From NCBI GenBank assembly GCA_028284045.1, contig JANQSN010000046.1, positions 26,509-90,508 on the forward strand: a stretch of DNA of 64,000 nucleotides, read 5' to 3'. The notes beneath the pieces were generated by a model. It had not been told where the DNA came from. It was given only the letters and a program-made list of their open reading frames with translations, and searched no databases. This DNA is from Alphaproteobacteria bacterium (GTDB lineage Bacteria; Pseudomonadota; Alphaproteobacteria; DSM-16000; Inquilinaceae). Shown in pieces: positions 14,934 through 24,498 of the stretch. The position numbers and the translations under genes were made by a program. Within the stretch, counting starts at the first letter, position 1; the number at the start of each line of letters is the position of its first letter.

Positions 14934-16466
14934 TCAGAGAGGCGGTGCCCCGCCCTCCGCCTTGCGCCGGGCGATGAAGGCGCTGAGCGCCTCGCCGATC
15001 CCGGGATCGAGCGCCGGCGGCTCGTAGGACGCCAGCAGCTCCTTCCAGATGCGGTTGGCCCGGCGCGTCGCGTCGACCGAGCCGGCGTCGCGCCATGTCT
15101 CGAAATTGCGCCAATCCGACAGGATCGGCACGTAGAAAGCGCTCTCGTAGCGCTCCATCGTATGCGGGCTCTGGAAGTAGTGGCTGCCGGGGCCGACCTG
15201 GCCGATCGCATCGACCGCCAGCGCGGCGTCGTCGGTCTCCAGCGGCGCCAGGAAGGCGGCCATGGCCTGCAGCATCTCCGCGTCCAGGATGACCTTCTCG
15301 AAGGACACCGACAGCCCGCCCTCGATCCAGCCGAGGCCGTGCTTGAGATAGTTGGTCTGGCCGAGGAAGCAGGCCCACAACGACATCATGCTCTCATAGA
15401 TCGCCTGGCCGTCGGCGGCGTTGGACGCGTTGACGTTGGAGGCGCGCAAGGGCACGCCGTAGCGCCGGGCGAGTTGGCCCGACGCGATCACGGCCTTCGC
15501 GTATTCCGGCGTGCCGAAGGCGGGGGAGCCGGTCTTCATGTCGACATTGGAGGTGAAGCTGCCATAGAGCACCGGCGCGCCGGCGCGCACCACCTGGGCC
15601 AGCGCGATGCCGGCCAGCGCCTCGGCGTTCTGCTGGACCAGCGCCCCGGCGACGGTGACCGGCGCCATCGCGCCCGCCAGGGTGAAGGGTGTGATGTTCA
15701 CCGGCTGGCCGGCCTGCGCCATCTCCAGGATGCCGACCAGCATCGGCTTGTCGTATTGCAGCGGCGAGTTGGCGTTGACGGTGGTCAGGATGCTGGGCTC
15801 GCGCGCCAGGATCTCGTGGTCGATGCCGCGGGCGATGCAGGCCATCTCGATGGCGTCGAGGATGCGCTCGCGCCCCAGCGCGTAGCCGTAGATCGCCTTG
15901 TCGGTCAGGCGGATCATCGCGTCGATGGCGTCGAGATGGCGGGTCGGCACGTCGAGGTCGACCGGCTCCACCGGATAGCCGCCGATGACGTGCACGGTGT
16001 TCAGCATCTGGCCGAGCCGCAGCAGGTCGGCATAGTCGGCATAGCAGCCGGTGCGCCGGCCGCGGTCGATATCAGTGGCGTTGGGGGTGCTGGCGACCAG
16101 CACCCAGGCCATCTTGTTCCCGCCGATCTCGACATCGTGGGCGGGGTTGCGCGCGTGCATGCGGAAGGACGACGGCGCCTTGGCGACGTAGTGATCGATG
16201 AAGCCTGCGTCGAACCGCACCCGCGGCCCCTCGCCGCCGTTCTCCACATCCGCGCCGGCCGCGTGCATCAGGCGGCAGGCCTCCGGCAGCAGGAAGTTGA
16301 TGCCGGTTTCCTTCAGCACCCGGAGCGAGGCCTGGTGGATCGCCTCGACCTGGTCGTCGGACAGAACCTTCAGGGGCGGAAAGGGGATGGACGGCTGGGC
16401 GAACGGCGCCTGCGGGAAGCCGCCTGTGCGGTCCTCCCGCCGGATGCGCCGTTGTCGTCTCGACAT
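14934..16466 (-). CDS. MttB-family (non-pyrrolysine) quaternary/tertiary amine methyltransferase
   Basis: A 510-residue trimethylamine-methyltransferase-family protein: FPPLKVLSDDQVEAIHQASLRVLKETGI at the N-terminus, then the TIM barrel with IGGYPVEPVDLDVPTRHLDA, ILTTVNANSPLQYD and GYALGRERILDAI. The reading frame has no in-frame amber codon, so it is the Pyl-less branch, whose characterised members demethylate glycine betaine (MtgB), proline betaine, carnitine or gamma-butyrobetaine rather than trimethylamine. The N-terminal 25 residues are basic and poorly conserved. First gene of the operon, with 146 bp before the corrinoid gene. Substrate is not readable from sequence; glycine betaine is favoured by betBA elsewhere in the window. 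Confidence 0.9.
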   Translation of the reverse strand: MSRRQRRIRREDRTGGFPQAPFAQPSIPFPPLKVLSDDQVEAIHQASLRVLKETGINFLLPEACRLMHAAGADVENGGEGPRVRFDAGFIDHYVAKAPSSFRMHARNPAHDVEIGGNKMAWVLVASTPNATDIDRGRRTGCYADYADLLRLGQMLNTVHVIGGYPVEPVDLDVPTRHLDAIDAMIRLTDKAIYGYALGRERILDAIEMACIARGIDHEILAREPSILTTVNANSPLQYDKPMLVGILEMAQAGQPVNITPFTLAGAMAPVTVAGALVQQNAEALAGIALAQVVRAGAPVLYGSFTSNVDMKTGSPAFGTPEYAKAVIASGQLARRYGVPLRASNVNASNAADGQAIYESMMSLWACFLGQTNYLKHGLGWIEGGLSVSFEKVILDAEMLQAMAAFLAPLETDDAALAVDAIGQVGPGSHYFQSPHTMERYESAFYVPILSDWRNFETWRDAGSVDATRRANRIWKELLASYEPPALDPGIGEALSAFIARRKAEGGAPPL

Positions 16467-16546
16467 GGGTGTCGCCGCCCTCTCCCGCCCTGGTGCGAAG
16501 CCCTGGGCCTGCCGCCCAAGCCAGCGACAATAGGAGACGGGCGGCC

Positions 16547-16562
16547 TCGCGAGTATTCGCGA
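16547..16562. promoter_or_regulatory. Inverted repeat upstream of the MttB operon
   Basis: The sequence TCGCGA-GTAT-TCGCGA is a perfect inverted repeat 80 bp before the MttB start. It could be an operator for a dimeric regulator. I saw no cobalamin riboswitch core and no clear sigma54 promoter in this 174-bp region. Confidence 0.35.
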
Positions 16563-16596
16563 TGCGCCCTTTCCTGGTCTGAATTGCTCAAGAGTT

Positions 16597-16632
16597 CCGG
16601 CGAAACCGCTCTGGGCTATCGGTTTTCGCCGG
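16597..16632 (-). terminator. Hairpin downstream of the 16.6-kb gene
   Basis: CCGGCGAAACCG and CGGTTTTCGCCGG pair over 12 bp with one bulged base and an 11-nt loop. It starts 9 bp after the stop of the gene at 16641 and precedes the MttB operon, so it probably insulates the two. There is no run of U. Confidence 0.5.
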
Positions 16633-16640
16633 CCGAGGGG

Positions 16641-17147
16641 TCACAGCACGGCCGCGAGCGCCCGGCGGAGCGCGGAGGCCAGCACGCCGGCATCGCCCGG
16701 CGGGCCCGACCACAGCTCGTGCAGGCGGCCGCCGGTCAGGCCGGCCATCAGGCGGGCCGGCGGTGGGTCGTCCGATACGGCATCGGCGGCCGGCGGCCGT
16801 TCGACCTTCAGCGCGAGCGTGGTGCCGGCCGCGGTGGCCTCGGCCATCAGCCCAGCCAAGCGGCGCGCCAGGATGTCGGCGGCGCGGCGCGCGCTGTCGG
16901 GCAACGGCACCTCGATCGTCGGACGGGCCGACCACAGGTCGAGCGCGGCGCCGCCGAGGCGCTCGACGACCCGGCAATCCGGTCCGTGGTCCGGGTGGCC
17001 GAGGCGTGCCGCAGCGTCCGCCAGGTCCTCCAGCACCAGACCCGCCGCCTCCAGCTCCTGCCCCGCCTTCTTCAGCGCCAGCACGGCCTCCGCCCCGCTG
17101 CCGGCCCGCGCCATGGCGAGGAACTTCTTCAGGCGGTCGGTGTCCAT
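16641..17147 (-). CDS. Hypothetical protein
   Basis: A 168-residue soluble, alanine- and leucine-rich protein that I do not recognise. It begins MDTDRLKKFLAMARAGS, has a helical first half (AVLALKKAGQELEAAGLVLEDLADAAARLG), a middle beta-like stretch LDLWSARPTIEVPLPDSARRAADILARRLAGLM and ends in SALRRALAAVL. No signal peptide, membrane helix or catalytic motif is visible. The ATG at 17147 is preferred over 17201 because the extension has no helical character. It is divergent from the ParS/RES pair. Confidence 0.6.
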   Translation of the reverse strand: MDTDRLKKFLAMARAGSGAEAVLALKKAGQELEAAGLVLEDLADAAARLGHPDHGPDCRVVERLGGAALDLWSARPTIEVPLPDSARRAADILARRLAGLMAEATAAGTTLALKVERPPAADAVSDDPPPARLMAGLTGGRLHELWSGPPGDAGVLASALRRALAAVL

Positions 17148-17274
17148 GGGTGGGGACGGTCGGCGGTTGGACGCGAAGACAGACAAGGGAGCATAGGACA
17201 AGCCGCACCCATGCGGTCAATCGGGCGCAAGGGGGCTTGACGCGACGGGGCGTTGGTACAAAATTAGATATCAG

Positions 17275-17288
17275 CTCCAATATTGGAG
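17275..17288. promoter_or_regulatory. Perfect palindrome, likely antitoxin operator
   Basis: CTCCAATATTGGAG is a perfect 14-bp palindrome ending 12 bp before the ParS-type ATG. A possible -35 (TTGACG, 17237-17242) lies upstream in an AT-richer stretch. Toxin-antitoxin operons are usually autorepressed by the antitoxin at such palindromes, so this is the likely operator; the assignment is inference. Confidence 0.5.
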
Positions 17289-17300
17289 AAGAGCGACGAA

Positions 17301-17741
17301 ATGAGTGTCGTTCGTGATGAAGCGCGCGACGCGGCGGCGCTGGCCGATGGGGCGCTGCGCGATCCGCAGACGCGCCGGCGGTTGTCGGGCGGCGGCTTCC
17401 GGGCCTTCCTGGCCGTGGCGGCGCGCTGGGGGTTGAGCGTGGCGGACCAGCGCGTGCTGCTCGGCGGCACGCCGGCCAACACCTATCACCACTGGAAGTC
17501 CAAGGGCGCGCCGACGCTGTCCCACGACACGCTGGAGCGGGTCTCGCTGGTGCTCGGCATCTGGAAGGGGCTGCGGTTGCTGTTCGTCGAGGACGGCGCG
17601 GCCCTGCGTTGGCTGAAGGCGGCCAACACGGACCTGCCGTTCGCCGGCACCTCGCCGTTGCAGACCATGTTGCGCGGCAGCATCGACGATCTCTACGCGG
17701 TGCGGCGCTATATCGACGGTTGGCGCGGTGTATGGCCGTGA
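17301..17741 (+). CDS. parS: MbcA/ParS/Xre family antitoxin (DUF2384)
   Basis: An antitoxin of the ParS/MbcA type. The N-terminal region (FRAFLAVAARWGLSVADQRVLLGGTPANTYHHWK) is the Xre-like HTH, and the C-terminal domain (TLERVSLVLGIWKGLRLLF, then WLKAANTDLPFAGTSPLQTMLRGSIDDLYAVRRYIDGWRG) is DUF2384, whose tail enters the toxin active site. The ATG at 17301 has a GGAG upstream; the open frame extends to a TTG at 17283 that would fall inside the palindrome. It overlaps the RES gene by 10 bp, the standard order for this system. Confidence 0.9.
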   Translation: MSVVRDEARDAAALADGALRDPQTRRRLSGGGFRAFLAVAARWGLSVADQRVLLGGTPANTYHHWKSKGAPTLSHDTLERVSLVLGIWKGLRLLFVEDGAALRWLKAANTDLPFAGTSPLQTMLRGSIDDLYAVRRYIDGWRGVWP

Positions 17742-18427
17742 CGCCGCCGACGGTCTCCTTCCACCGGCGGACGCACCGGCTGATCGCCAGCCGCTATCCG
17801 ACCGTCGGTGTCTTCGACGATCTGGTGTCGCCGGACGATGCCGAGGCCGCGATGGCGCTGGAGAGCCTGACCAACGATCGCCTGACGGGGGCGCTGGGAC
17901 GCTTGGCGGCGATCGCGCCGGAGGATCGGGCGGTGGGCGCGGCCGGTGCCTCCATCGCCATGGCGGCCTTCCTGCATTCCGCGCCCGGTGGCGGGCGGTT
18001 CACCACCGGCGCGTTGGGCGCGTGGTACGCCGCCTGCGACCGCGACACCGCGATTGCCGAGACGCTCTACCACGCCGCGCGGCGTCTGGGCGCGTCCGAT
18101 GCCGGGTTCCCGGCCACCATCCAGATGCGCGAGTTGCTGAGCACGCCAGAGGGCGACCTGCACGATGTCCGCGGCGGTGCGGCACGCCATCCGGACCTCT
18201 ACGATCCCGACCCGGCGGGATATGGGCCGAGCCAGCGCTTTGGCGAAGCGCTGCGGACGCAGGGCAGCGACGGCCTTCTCTTCGATAGCGTCCGCCGCCC
18301 GGGCGGCGAGAACATCGCCATCTTCAAGCCGCGCCTGCTAGTGCCGGTGACCCAGGGCGACCATTTCGCCTATGCCTGGGACGCCGAAGGCCGAGCGACC
18401 GTCTCGCACCTGAAGGCCGTGCTGTAG
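17732..18427 (+). CDS. parT: RES-domain toxin (NAD+-degrading family)
   Basis: A RES-domain protein; characterised members (MbcT, Res, ParT) either degrade NAD+ by phosphorolysis or hydrolysis, or ADP-ribosylate a host target. The family residues are present: an N-terminal arginine in FHRRTHRLIASRYPTV, the glutamate in TAIAETLYH, and the C-terminal SVRRPGGENIAIFKP with the conserved Ser and Asn. At 231 aa it is full length. ATG 17732 overlaps the antitoxin stop; GTG 17738 is an alternative. It ends 15 bp from the convergent permease gene with no terminator between. Confidence 0.88.
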   Translation: MAVTPPTVSFHRRTHRLIASRYPTVGVFDDLVSPDDAEAAMALESLTNDRLTGALGRLAAIAPEDRAVGAAGASIAMAAFLHSAPGGGRFTTGALGAWYAACDRDTAIAETLYHAARRLGASDAGFPATIQMRELLSTPEGDLHDVRGGAARHPDLYDPDPAGYGPSQRFGEALRTQGSDGLLFDSVRRPGGENIAIFKPRLLVPVTQGDHFAYAWDAEGRATVSHLKAVL

Positions 18428-18442
18428 CGGACGCCCCGAACG

Positions 18443-19651
18443 CTACTTGTACGGATCCGCCGCGTCCCTGAGGCCGTCGCCGAGGAACTGGAAGGCCAGC
18501 ACGACGACGATGACCGGCACGACCGGGAAGATCAGCCAGGGATAGAGCGCCACGGCGTTGATGTTCTGCGCCTCGTTCAGCAGCACGCCCCAGCTCGTCA
18601 CCGGCGGTCGCAGGCCGAGATTGAGGAAGCTGAGCGCCGTTTCGCCGAGGATCATGCCGGGGATCGACAGGGTCGCGGAGGCGATCAGGTGGCTCATGAA
18701 GCTGGGGATCAGGTGGCGGAAGATCACCCGCCGCGGCGAGGCGCCCATCATGTAGGCGGCGGCGGCGAAATCCTCCTCCCGCAACGCCAAGAGCTTGGAG
18801 CGGACGGCCCGCGCCAGCCCGGTCCAGTCGACCAGGCCGAGGATCACCGTGATCCCCAAGAAGATCAGGATCGGGCTCCAGTTCGCCGGCAGGGCGGCCG
18901 ACAGCGCCATCCACAGCGGCAGTTGCGGAAAACTCTGAAAGACCTCGATCACCCGGTTGATCAGATTGTCGACCCAGCCGCCGTAATAGCCGGCCAGCCC
19001 GCCGATCAGGATGCCCAGGAAGAAGCTGATGGCGATGCCGATCAGCCCGACGGTCAGCGAGATGCGCGCGCCGTAGATCATCCGGCTGAGGATGTCGCGG
19101 CCCAGCCGGTCGGTGCCCAGCAGGAACAGCGTGCCGCCCTCGGCCGGGCAGACCAGGTGGAAGCGGCCGGGGATCATCCCCCAGAACTCGTACGCGTCGC
19201 CCAGGCAGAAGAAGCGTACGCGCTGCACCTTCTCCGGATTCTCCGTGTAGATCCGCGCCATTCGGCGGATGTCCAGCGTGCTGTCATAGCCGTAGACGAA
19301 GGGGCCGATGAACTGCCCCTCGTGGAACAGGCGCAAGGCTTGCGGCGGCGCATAGATATGCGCGGTGTCCCGGCTGTGCAGGTTGTAGGGCGCCAGGAAC
19401 TCGCTGATGGCGATGGAGCCGTACATCAGCGCAAGGATCAGCCCGGCGATCACGGCGAGGCGGTGGCGCTTCAGCTTCCACCACATCAGCCGCCATTGCG
19501 GGGCGAGATAGTACGCCTCCTGCTCCGGCGTCAGGGGCGCAGCGACGTAAGGGTCCCAGTCGGCGGTGTTGACGGTGTGGTCGGGGTGCCGGCCGCGGTC
19601 CGCCTTGTCCAGGCCGACGCCGCCGGGGCGGTCCTGCGGCGTGTCGGTCAT
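18443..19651 (-). CDS. Peptide/oligosaccharide ABC transporter permease (DppC type)
   Basis: The second permease of the importer, 402 aa, longer than typical DppC (about 300) because of a cytosolic N-terminal tail of about 60 residues and a periplasmic insert of roughly 100 residues after helix 1 (AHIYAPPQALRLFHEGQFIG ... RVRFFCLGDAYEFWG). The core is standard: LFLLGTDRLGRDILSRMIYGARISL, the EAA loop AAYMMGASPRRVIFRHLIPSFMSHL and C-terminal VLAFQFLGDGLRDAADPYK. Such inserts are typical of permeases in the microcin C/YejE-like branch. It overlaps the upstream permease by 4 bp and ends the 13-kb operon. Confidence 0.9.
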   Translation of the reverse strand: MTDTPQDRPGGVGLDKADRGRHPDHTVNTADWDPYVAAPLTPEQEAYYLAPQWRLMWWKLKRHRLAVIAGLILALMYGSIAISEFLAPYNLHSRDTAHIYAPPQALRLFHEGQFIGPFVYGYDSTLDIRRMARIYTENPEKVQRVRFFCLGDAYEFWGMIPGRFHLVCPAEGGTLFLLGTDRLGRDILSRMIYGARISLTVGLIGIAISFFLGILIGGLAGYYGGWVDNLINRVIEVFQSFPQLPLWMALSAALPANWSPILIFLGITVILGLVDWTGLARAVRSKLLALREEDFAAAAYMMGASPRRVIFRHLIPSFMSHLIASATLSIPGMILGETALSFLNLGLRPPVTSWGVLLNEAQNINAVALYPWLIFPVVPVIVVVLAFQFLGDGLRDAADPYK

Positions 19652-20646
19652 TTCACCGTCCCCCCGCCCAGGCGGATGCGCGGGTCCAAGACCGCCAAGG
19701 CCAGGTCGGACAGGAGCACGCCGAACACCGTCAGCCCGGCCAGCCAGAACACGAAGGAGCCGGCGAGATACATGTCCTGGCTCTGCAGCGCGCTTAGCAG
19801 CAGCGGGCCGGTGGTCGGCAGGTTCAAGACGACGGAGACGATGGTTGCGCCGGAAATCAGCGTGGGCAGCAGGCTGCCGATATCCGCGATGAACGGGTTC
19901 AGCGACATGCGCAGCGGGTACTTGAACAGCGCGCGCCGGCGCGGCAGGCCCTTGGCGATCGCCGTCACATAGTACTGCTTCTGCAGCTCGTCCAAGAGAT
20001 TGGCGCGCAGCCGGCGGATCATCGCCGCGGTGCCGGAGGTGCCGATGACGATCACCGGCACCCACAGATGCTGCAGGACGGAGACGAACTTATCCCAGCT
20101 CATCGGCTGGTCGATGAACTCCGGCGCCATCAGCCCGCCGATCGACGTGCCGAACCAGACATTGGAGAAGTACAGGAGTACCAGCGCCAGCAGGAAGTTC
20201 GGCGTCGCCAGCCCGATGAAGCCGATGAAGGTCAGCGTATAGTCGCCGACGCTGTACTGATGGGTGGCGGAATAGATGCCGATCGGGAACGACACCACCC
20301 AGATGAACAGCGTGGTGGCAAAGGTGATCAGGATGGTCAGGAACACCCGGTCGCCGACGACATCGGTCACCGGCAGGTTGTATTCGAACGAATAGCCGAA
20401 GTCGCCGGTCAGCGCGTTGCCCAGCCACAACAGGTATTGCTCGATCAGCGGGCGGTCCAGGCCGTAGGTCTGGCGCAGGAATTCCACCCGGCCCATGTCG
20501 ACATTCTCACCGCGGCTCTGCAGCTCGTTGATATAGGTCGTCAGATAGTCGCCCGGCGGAAGCTGGATGATGATGAAGCTGATGGCGCTGATGGCCAGCA
20601 GCGTCGGGATCATCACCAGCAGGCGGCGGGCGATATAGGCGTACAT
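19648..20646 (-). CDS. Peptide/oligosaccharide ABC transporter permease (DppB type)
   Basis: A six-helix permease with the DppB N-terminus MYAYIARRLLVMIPTLLAISAISFIII, followed by LRQTYGLDRPLIEQYLLWL and GDFGYSFEYNLPV, as in all DppB/OppB proteins. The EAA-like loop reads YYVTAIAKGLPRRRALFKYPLRMSLNP. It lies 31 bp after the binding-protein gene and overlaps the partner permease by ATGA. Substrate class (peptide, opine or oligosaccharide) is not resolved by the permease. Confidence 0.93.
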   Translation of the reverse strand: MYAYIARRLLVMIPTLLAISAISFIIIQLPPGDYLTTYINELQSRGENVDMGRVEFLRQTYGLDRPLIEQYLLWLGNALTGDFGYSFEYNLPVTDVVGDRVFLTILITFATTLFIWVVSFPIGIYSATHQYSVGDYTLTFIGFIGLATPNFLLALVLLYFSNVWFGTSIGGLMAPEFIDQPMSWDKFVSVLQHLWVPVIVIGTSGTAAMIRRLRANLLDELQKQYYVTAIAKGLPRRRALFKYPLRMSLNPFIADIGSLLPTLISGATIVSVVLNLPTTGPLLLSALQSQDMYLAGSFVFWLAGLTVFGVLLSDLALAVLDPRIRLGGGTVK

Positions 20647-20677
20647 CTGTCAGGCTCGGCCCGGCTTGGGCGGACGC

Positions 20678-22606
20678 CTACTGGCCGCGCCAGAAGGTGT
20701 CGGGCCGGTAGAGGCCGAAATGCGCCCCCGGGTCCCAGCCATAGGTCGCCTCCTGCGGCACGTTGTGCAGGTCGTTGGCGACGACCACCGGCTGCAGCAC
20801 CCCGCTGATCACGCCGATGGAGGTCAGTTCCGCGGCGTGGATGTCCAGCATCCGGGTGACGATCGCCGCCCGGTCCGCTTCGTCGGCCGCGGCCATCCAC
20901 TCAGCATAGAGCGCCATCAGCGCCTCGCCGAACGGCTCGTCCGGCGCCTCGCCGGCATCGCCGGCGGTCTGCACGTACTGGCCCCATTTCGGGTATTGCA
21001 GCCAGTTCTGGTCGACCGGCGCCAACTCGTGGGGGACCGTGTTGGCGGTGAAGATGGCGTTGTCGTAGCCGGTCGACACGCTCATCACCGTCTCGCCGGC
21101 GAAGACCCGGTTGCGGAACATCTCGCGGCTGGAGGCGTTGGTGAACAGCGCGACGCCGATCTGGCGCCAGCGATCGGCGATCAGCTCCAGGATGTCGGTC
21201 TCCTCGGTCCGCTCGCCGGTGGTCTCCACGATGATCTCCAGCGGCCGTCCGTCGGGCATCAGGCGGATACCGTTGCCGTTACGCTCGACCAGCCCGATTT
21301 CGTCCAGCAGCGCGTTCGCGGCGTCGAGGTCGAAGGCGGTGTGAAGGCTGGCGCGCTCCGCGTCGTAGAGCGGCGAGGCGGGCAGCGCCGTGTTCAGCGA
21401 CGGCGTGGCCAGGCCGTAATAGATGACCTGGTTGATCTCCTCGCGGTCGATGGCGTGGGACAGCGCCCGGCGGAACCGTACATCGCGGTTCAGCGCCCGA
21501 TAGACCGGATCCTGCGCGTTCATATTCGGGTAGAGCACGAAGTCGGAGCCCAGCGCCGTCGGCCACAGCCGCACCGTGTAGTCGTTGCGGTCCTCCCCAT
21601 CCACCAGGAAGGTGTAGGTGTCGAAGCGCAGATGGCGCGACTGGAGATCGGCTTCGCCGGCCCCGACCTTGGCGGGGATCAGGCCGCTGTCGGCGATGGT
21701 GACGATCCAGCGGTCGAGATAGGGAAGCTGCAGGCCGGTCTGGTCGGCGCGATGGTAGTAGGGGTTGCGCTCGAACACGAAGCGTTCCGACGGCGGGGCG
21801 GTGGTGTTGCGCCAGGGCTGCAGCACCGGCAGGTCCGGATTGTCGGCGTCGTAGAGGTCGCCGCGCAGGATATGCAGGGCCGCCCAGTTGCGCGCCCCGG
21901 TCTCCTCCACCATCGCCGCCAGCGCCGCGGGATCGGCATGATCAGCGTGGAACTGCGCCATATAGTGCGCCGGCGCGTAGAGATAGAGCGGCCGCGCGCC
22001 GGCCAGCGCGGGCAGGAACTCCGGATTGGGCTGCGACCAGGTGTAGCGCACCGTCGTCTCGTCGAGGATCTCCACCAACGGCGCCTCGCCGTCGACGAGA
22101 AGGCGGACATCCGGACCGAACGGCTTCAGCTCCGCATGCAGCGCGATCTCTTCCCAGGCGTAGCGGAAATCCTCTGCGGTGAAGGGGTGGCCGTCCGACC
22201 AGCGATGGCCGGGGCGCAGATGGAAGGTGAAGATCCGGCCCTCCTCCACGTCGAAGCGCTCCAGAATGTCCGGCTGGAAGGTGTAGTCCGGGCCGTAGCC
22301 GACCAGCCGGGCATAGCCGTAGACGTTCATGATGCGGATGTCGCGGGCGCGGCCGGCGATCCAGGCGATTTCGCCGCCGGACACGCCGGTCTCGCGGCCC
22401 GTCGCCGGCATGTCGACGATCGCCGGGACGGTGGGCATGCGCTCCGCCACCGGCGGCAGGTCGCCGGCCTCGACCATCGCCGCCAGCATGGCCGGCTCGC
22501 TCAGCGCCGGCGGCTCGGCATCGGCCCGGGCCATGGTCAGGCCGGCGAGCGCAAGCGCGGCGATCAGCCAACAGGCGATCCGGGCGGTCGGACGGGCGAC
22601 GATCAT
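20678..22606 (-). CDS. ABC transporter substrate-binding protein (SBP_bac_5 family)
   Basis: A 642-residue periplasmic binding protein of cluster C. The N-terminus is a signal peptide ([21 protein letters not shown]). The Dpp/Opp-like core includes [65 protein letters not shown] and a C-terminal [18 protein letters not shown]. It is about 100 residues larger than DppA, like the YejA branch. Family substrates include peptides, nickel, microcin-like compounds and oligosaccharides. The start ATG overlaps the ATPase stop by 4 bp. Confidence 0.92.
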   Translation of the reverse strand: MIVARPTARIACWLIAALALAGLTMARADAEPPALSEPAMLAAMVEAGDLPPVAERMPTVPAIVDMPATGRETGVSGGEIAWIAGRARDIRIMNVYGYARLVGYGPDYTFQPDILERFDVEEGRIFTFHLRPGHRWSDGHPFTAEDFRYAWEEIALHAELKPFGPDVRLLVDGEAPLVEILDETTVRYTWSQPNPEFLPALAGARPLYLYAPAHYMAQFHADHADPAALAAMVEETGARNWAALHILRGDLYDADNPDLPVLQPWRNTTAPPSERFVFERNPYYHRADQTGLQLPYLDRWIVTIADSGLIPAKVGAGEADLQSRHLRFDTYTFLVDGEDRNDYTVRLWPTALGSDFVLYPNMNAQDPVYRALNRDVRFRRALSHAIDREEINQVIYYGLATPSLNTALPASPLYDAERASLHTAFDLDAANALLDEIGLVERNGNGIRLMPDGRPLEIIVETTGERTEETDILELIADRWRQIGVALFTNASSREMFRNRVFAGETVMSVSTGYDNAIFTANTVPHELAPVDQNWLQYPKWGQYVQTAGDAGEAPDEPFGEALMALYAEWMAAADEADRAAIVTRMLDIHAAELTSIGVISGVLQPVVVANDLHNVPQEATYGWDPGAHFGLYRPDTFWRGQ

Positions 22607-24498
22607 GAGGCAAGCTCCTGGGATTGCGGCGGCACGGTCGCCCGCACCAGATGGCCGCCGCCGAGATCGATCATGCGGGGCCGCTGATGCGCGTCGAGGG
22701 TGAAGGGGGCGGGCCAGGCGGCGGGATCGCTCGCCCGCCCACCCATCAGGGCTTGCAGGTCGAGCGGGTGATTGGGATCGGGATGCGGCACCGCGGCCAG
22801 CAGGGCCTGGGTATAGGGATGTACCGGCCGGGCGAACAGCGCCGCGGTCGGCGCCAGTTCGACGATGGCGCCGCGGCACATCACCATGATGCGGTCGGCG
22901 ATGTAGTTCACCACCGCCAGATTGTGGCTGATGAACAGATAGGTGAGGTCGAGCCGCTCGCGCAGATCCTTCAACAGGTTGAGGATCTGCGCCTGGATCG
23001 AGACGTCGAGCGCGGAGACCGGCTCGTCGCAGATCAGGAACTCCGGCTTCAGGGCGAGCGCGCGCGCAATGCCGATGCGCTGGCGCTGGCCGCCGGAAAA
23101 GCTGTGCGGGTAGCGCTGCAGGTGGCGGGGATCGAGGCCGACCAGCGCCATCAGCTCCTGCGCCACCGCGCGCCGTTCCGCCCGGTCGCAGACGCCGTGA
23201 ATGACCAGGGGCTCGGTAACGATGTCGAGCACGGTCATGCGCGGGTTCAGCGAGCTGAACGGGTCCTGGAAGATGAACTGCATGCGCCGGCGAAACGCCT
23301 TCAGGGCGGCACCGTCCAGCCCCAACAGGTCGATCACTCGGCCGTCGCGCTCCACGAAATGGACCGCCCCGCGGTCGGGCGCCAGGCCGCGCATCAGGAT
23401 CTTCGACAGGGTGGTCTTGCCGCAGCCGCTCTCCCCCACCAAGCCGAGGCATTCGCCGCGCCGCACGGAGAAGGTGACGTCGTCGACGGCCCTTATCTCG
23501 CCGGGTCGCCGGTCGGCGCTGCCGCGCGGGCCGGCCTTGCGCACCCGGAAGGTCCGGGTGACGCCGGAGACGTCGAGCGCCGAGCCGGCACGCCGGTCGA
23601 TCGCCACGGGCGCGTCGGCCAGCAAGCGGCCGTCATCCGTCGAGCGGATCTCGCGGATCGGCCGCAGCCGCTCCCCCGCCGCCATACCGAAGCGCGGCAC
23701 CGCGGCCAGCAGCGCCTTCAGATAGGGGTGCTGCGGCGCCTCGAACAGCGCCGCCAGCGGCCCGGCCTCCATCACCTCGCCCTGATAGAGCACCACGACA
23801 TGCTCCGCGGTGTTGGCGACCACGCCGAGGTCATGGGTGATCATCAAGACGGCCATGCGGAACTCGCCCTGGAGGTCGCGGACCAGCTTCAGGATCTGCG
23901 CCTGGATGGTGACGTCCAGCGCGGTGGTCGGTTCGTCGGCGATCAGCAGGGCGGGGCGGCAGACCAGCGCCATGGCGATCATCGCGCGCTGGCGCAGGCC
24001 GCCCGACAGCTCGAAGGGATAGGTCTTCAGCGCGCGGCGCGGGTTGGGAAAGCCGACATGGCCCAGCATCTCCTCCGCCGCCGTCTCCGCCGCCCGGTCG
24101 GTGACGTCGCGGTGCAGCTTGACCGCCTCGGCCACCTGGTTGCCGACGGTGTGCAGCGGCGAGAGCGAGGTCATCGGCTCCTGAAAGATGATGGAGATGC
24201 GCCCGCCGCGGATGCGGCGATAGGCGTGCCCCTCCGGGTTCAGGCGGGCGAGGTCGATCGGGGCGGCGTCGGTTTCCGGGTCGTCGAACAGGATGCGCCC
24301 GCCGCTGATCGCCGCGCTGGCCGGCAGGATGCCCATGATCGCCTGGGACAGCACGGACTTGCCGGAGCCGCTCTCGCCGACCAGGGCAACCGAGGCGCCG
24401 CGCTGCACTGAGAGCGTCGCGCCCTTGACGGCCGCCAGTGTGCCGCCGGGCACGCGGAAGTCGATGCTGAGATCCTCCACGCTCAACAGCCGGCTCAT
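22603..24498 (-). CDS. Tandem ABC ATPase (fused DppD-DppF / YejF type)
   Basis: One 631-residue polypeptide carries both ATPase domains of a peptide importer. Domain 1: [21 protein letters not shown] (Walker A), then [19 protein letters not shown] (signature) and [14 protein letters not shown] (Walker B). Domain 2: [37 protein letters not shown] and [14 protein letters not shown]. The oligopeptide/dipeptide C-terminal motif [17 protein letters not shown] follows domain 2. Fused ATPases of this kind serve YejABEF and related importers. It overlaps both neighbours by 4 bp. Confidence 0.94.
   Translation of the reverse strand: MSRLLSVEDLSIDFRVPGGTLAAVKGATLSVQRGASVALVGESGSGKSVLSQAIMGILPASAAISGGRILFDDPETDAAPIDLARLNPEGHAYRRIRGGRISIIFQEPMTSLSPLHTVGNQVAEAVKLHRDVTDRAAETAAEEMLGHVGFPNPRRALKTYPFELSGGLRQRAMIAMALVCRPALLIADEPTTALDVTIQAQILKLVRDLQGEFRMAVLMITHDLGVVANTAEHVVVLYQGEVMEAGPLAALFEAPQHPYLKALLAAVPRFGMAAGERLRPIREIRSTDDGRLLADAPVAIDRRAGSALDVSGVTRTFRVRKAGPRGSADRRPGEIRAVDDVTFSVRRGECLGLVGESGCGKTTLSKILMRGLAPDRGAVHFVERDGRVIDLLGLDGAALKAFRRRMQFIFQDPFSSLNPRMTVLDIVTEPLVIHGVCDRAERRAVAQELMALVGLDPRHLQRYPHSFSGGQRQRIGIARALALKPEFLICDEPVSALDVSIQAQILNLLKDLRERLDLTYLFISHNLAVVNYIADRIMVMCRGAIVELAPTAALFARPVHPYTQALLAAVPHPDPNHPLDLQALMGGRASDPAAWPAPFTLDAHQRPRMIDLGGGHLVRATVPPQSQELAS

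Noticed and set aside
14934..16466. Pyrrolysine-containing trimethylamine methyltransferase
   Set aside because: The reading frame is uninterrupted with no in-frame amber codon, and no pyl genes are present.
16467..16640. Cobalamin riboswitch before the MttB operon
   Set aside because: No B12-box-like core or multi-stem layout; only a terminator-like hairpin and a short inverted repeat.
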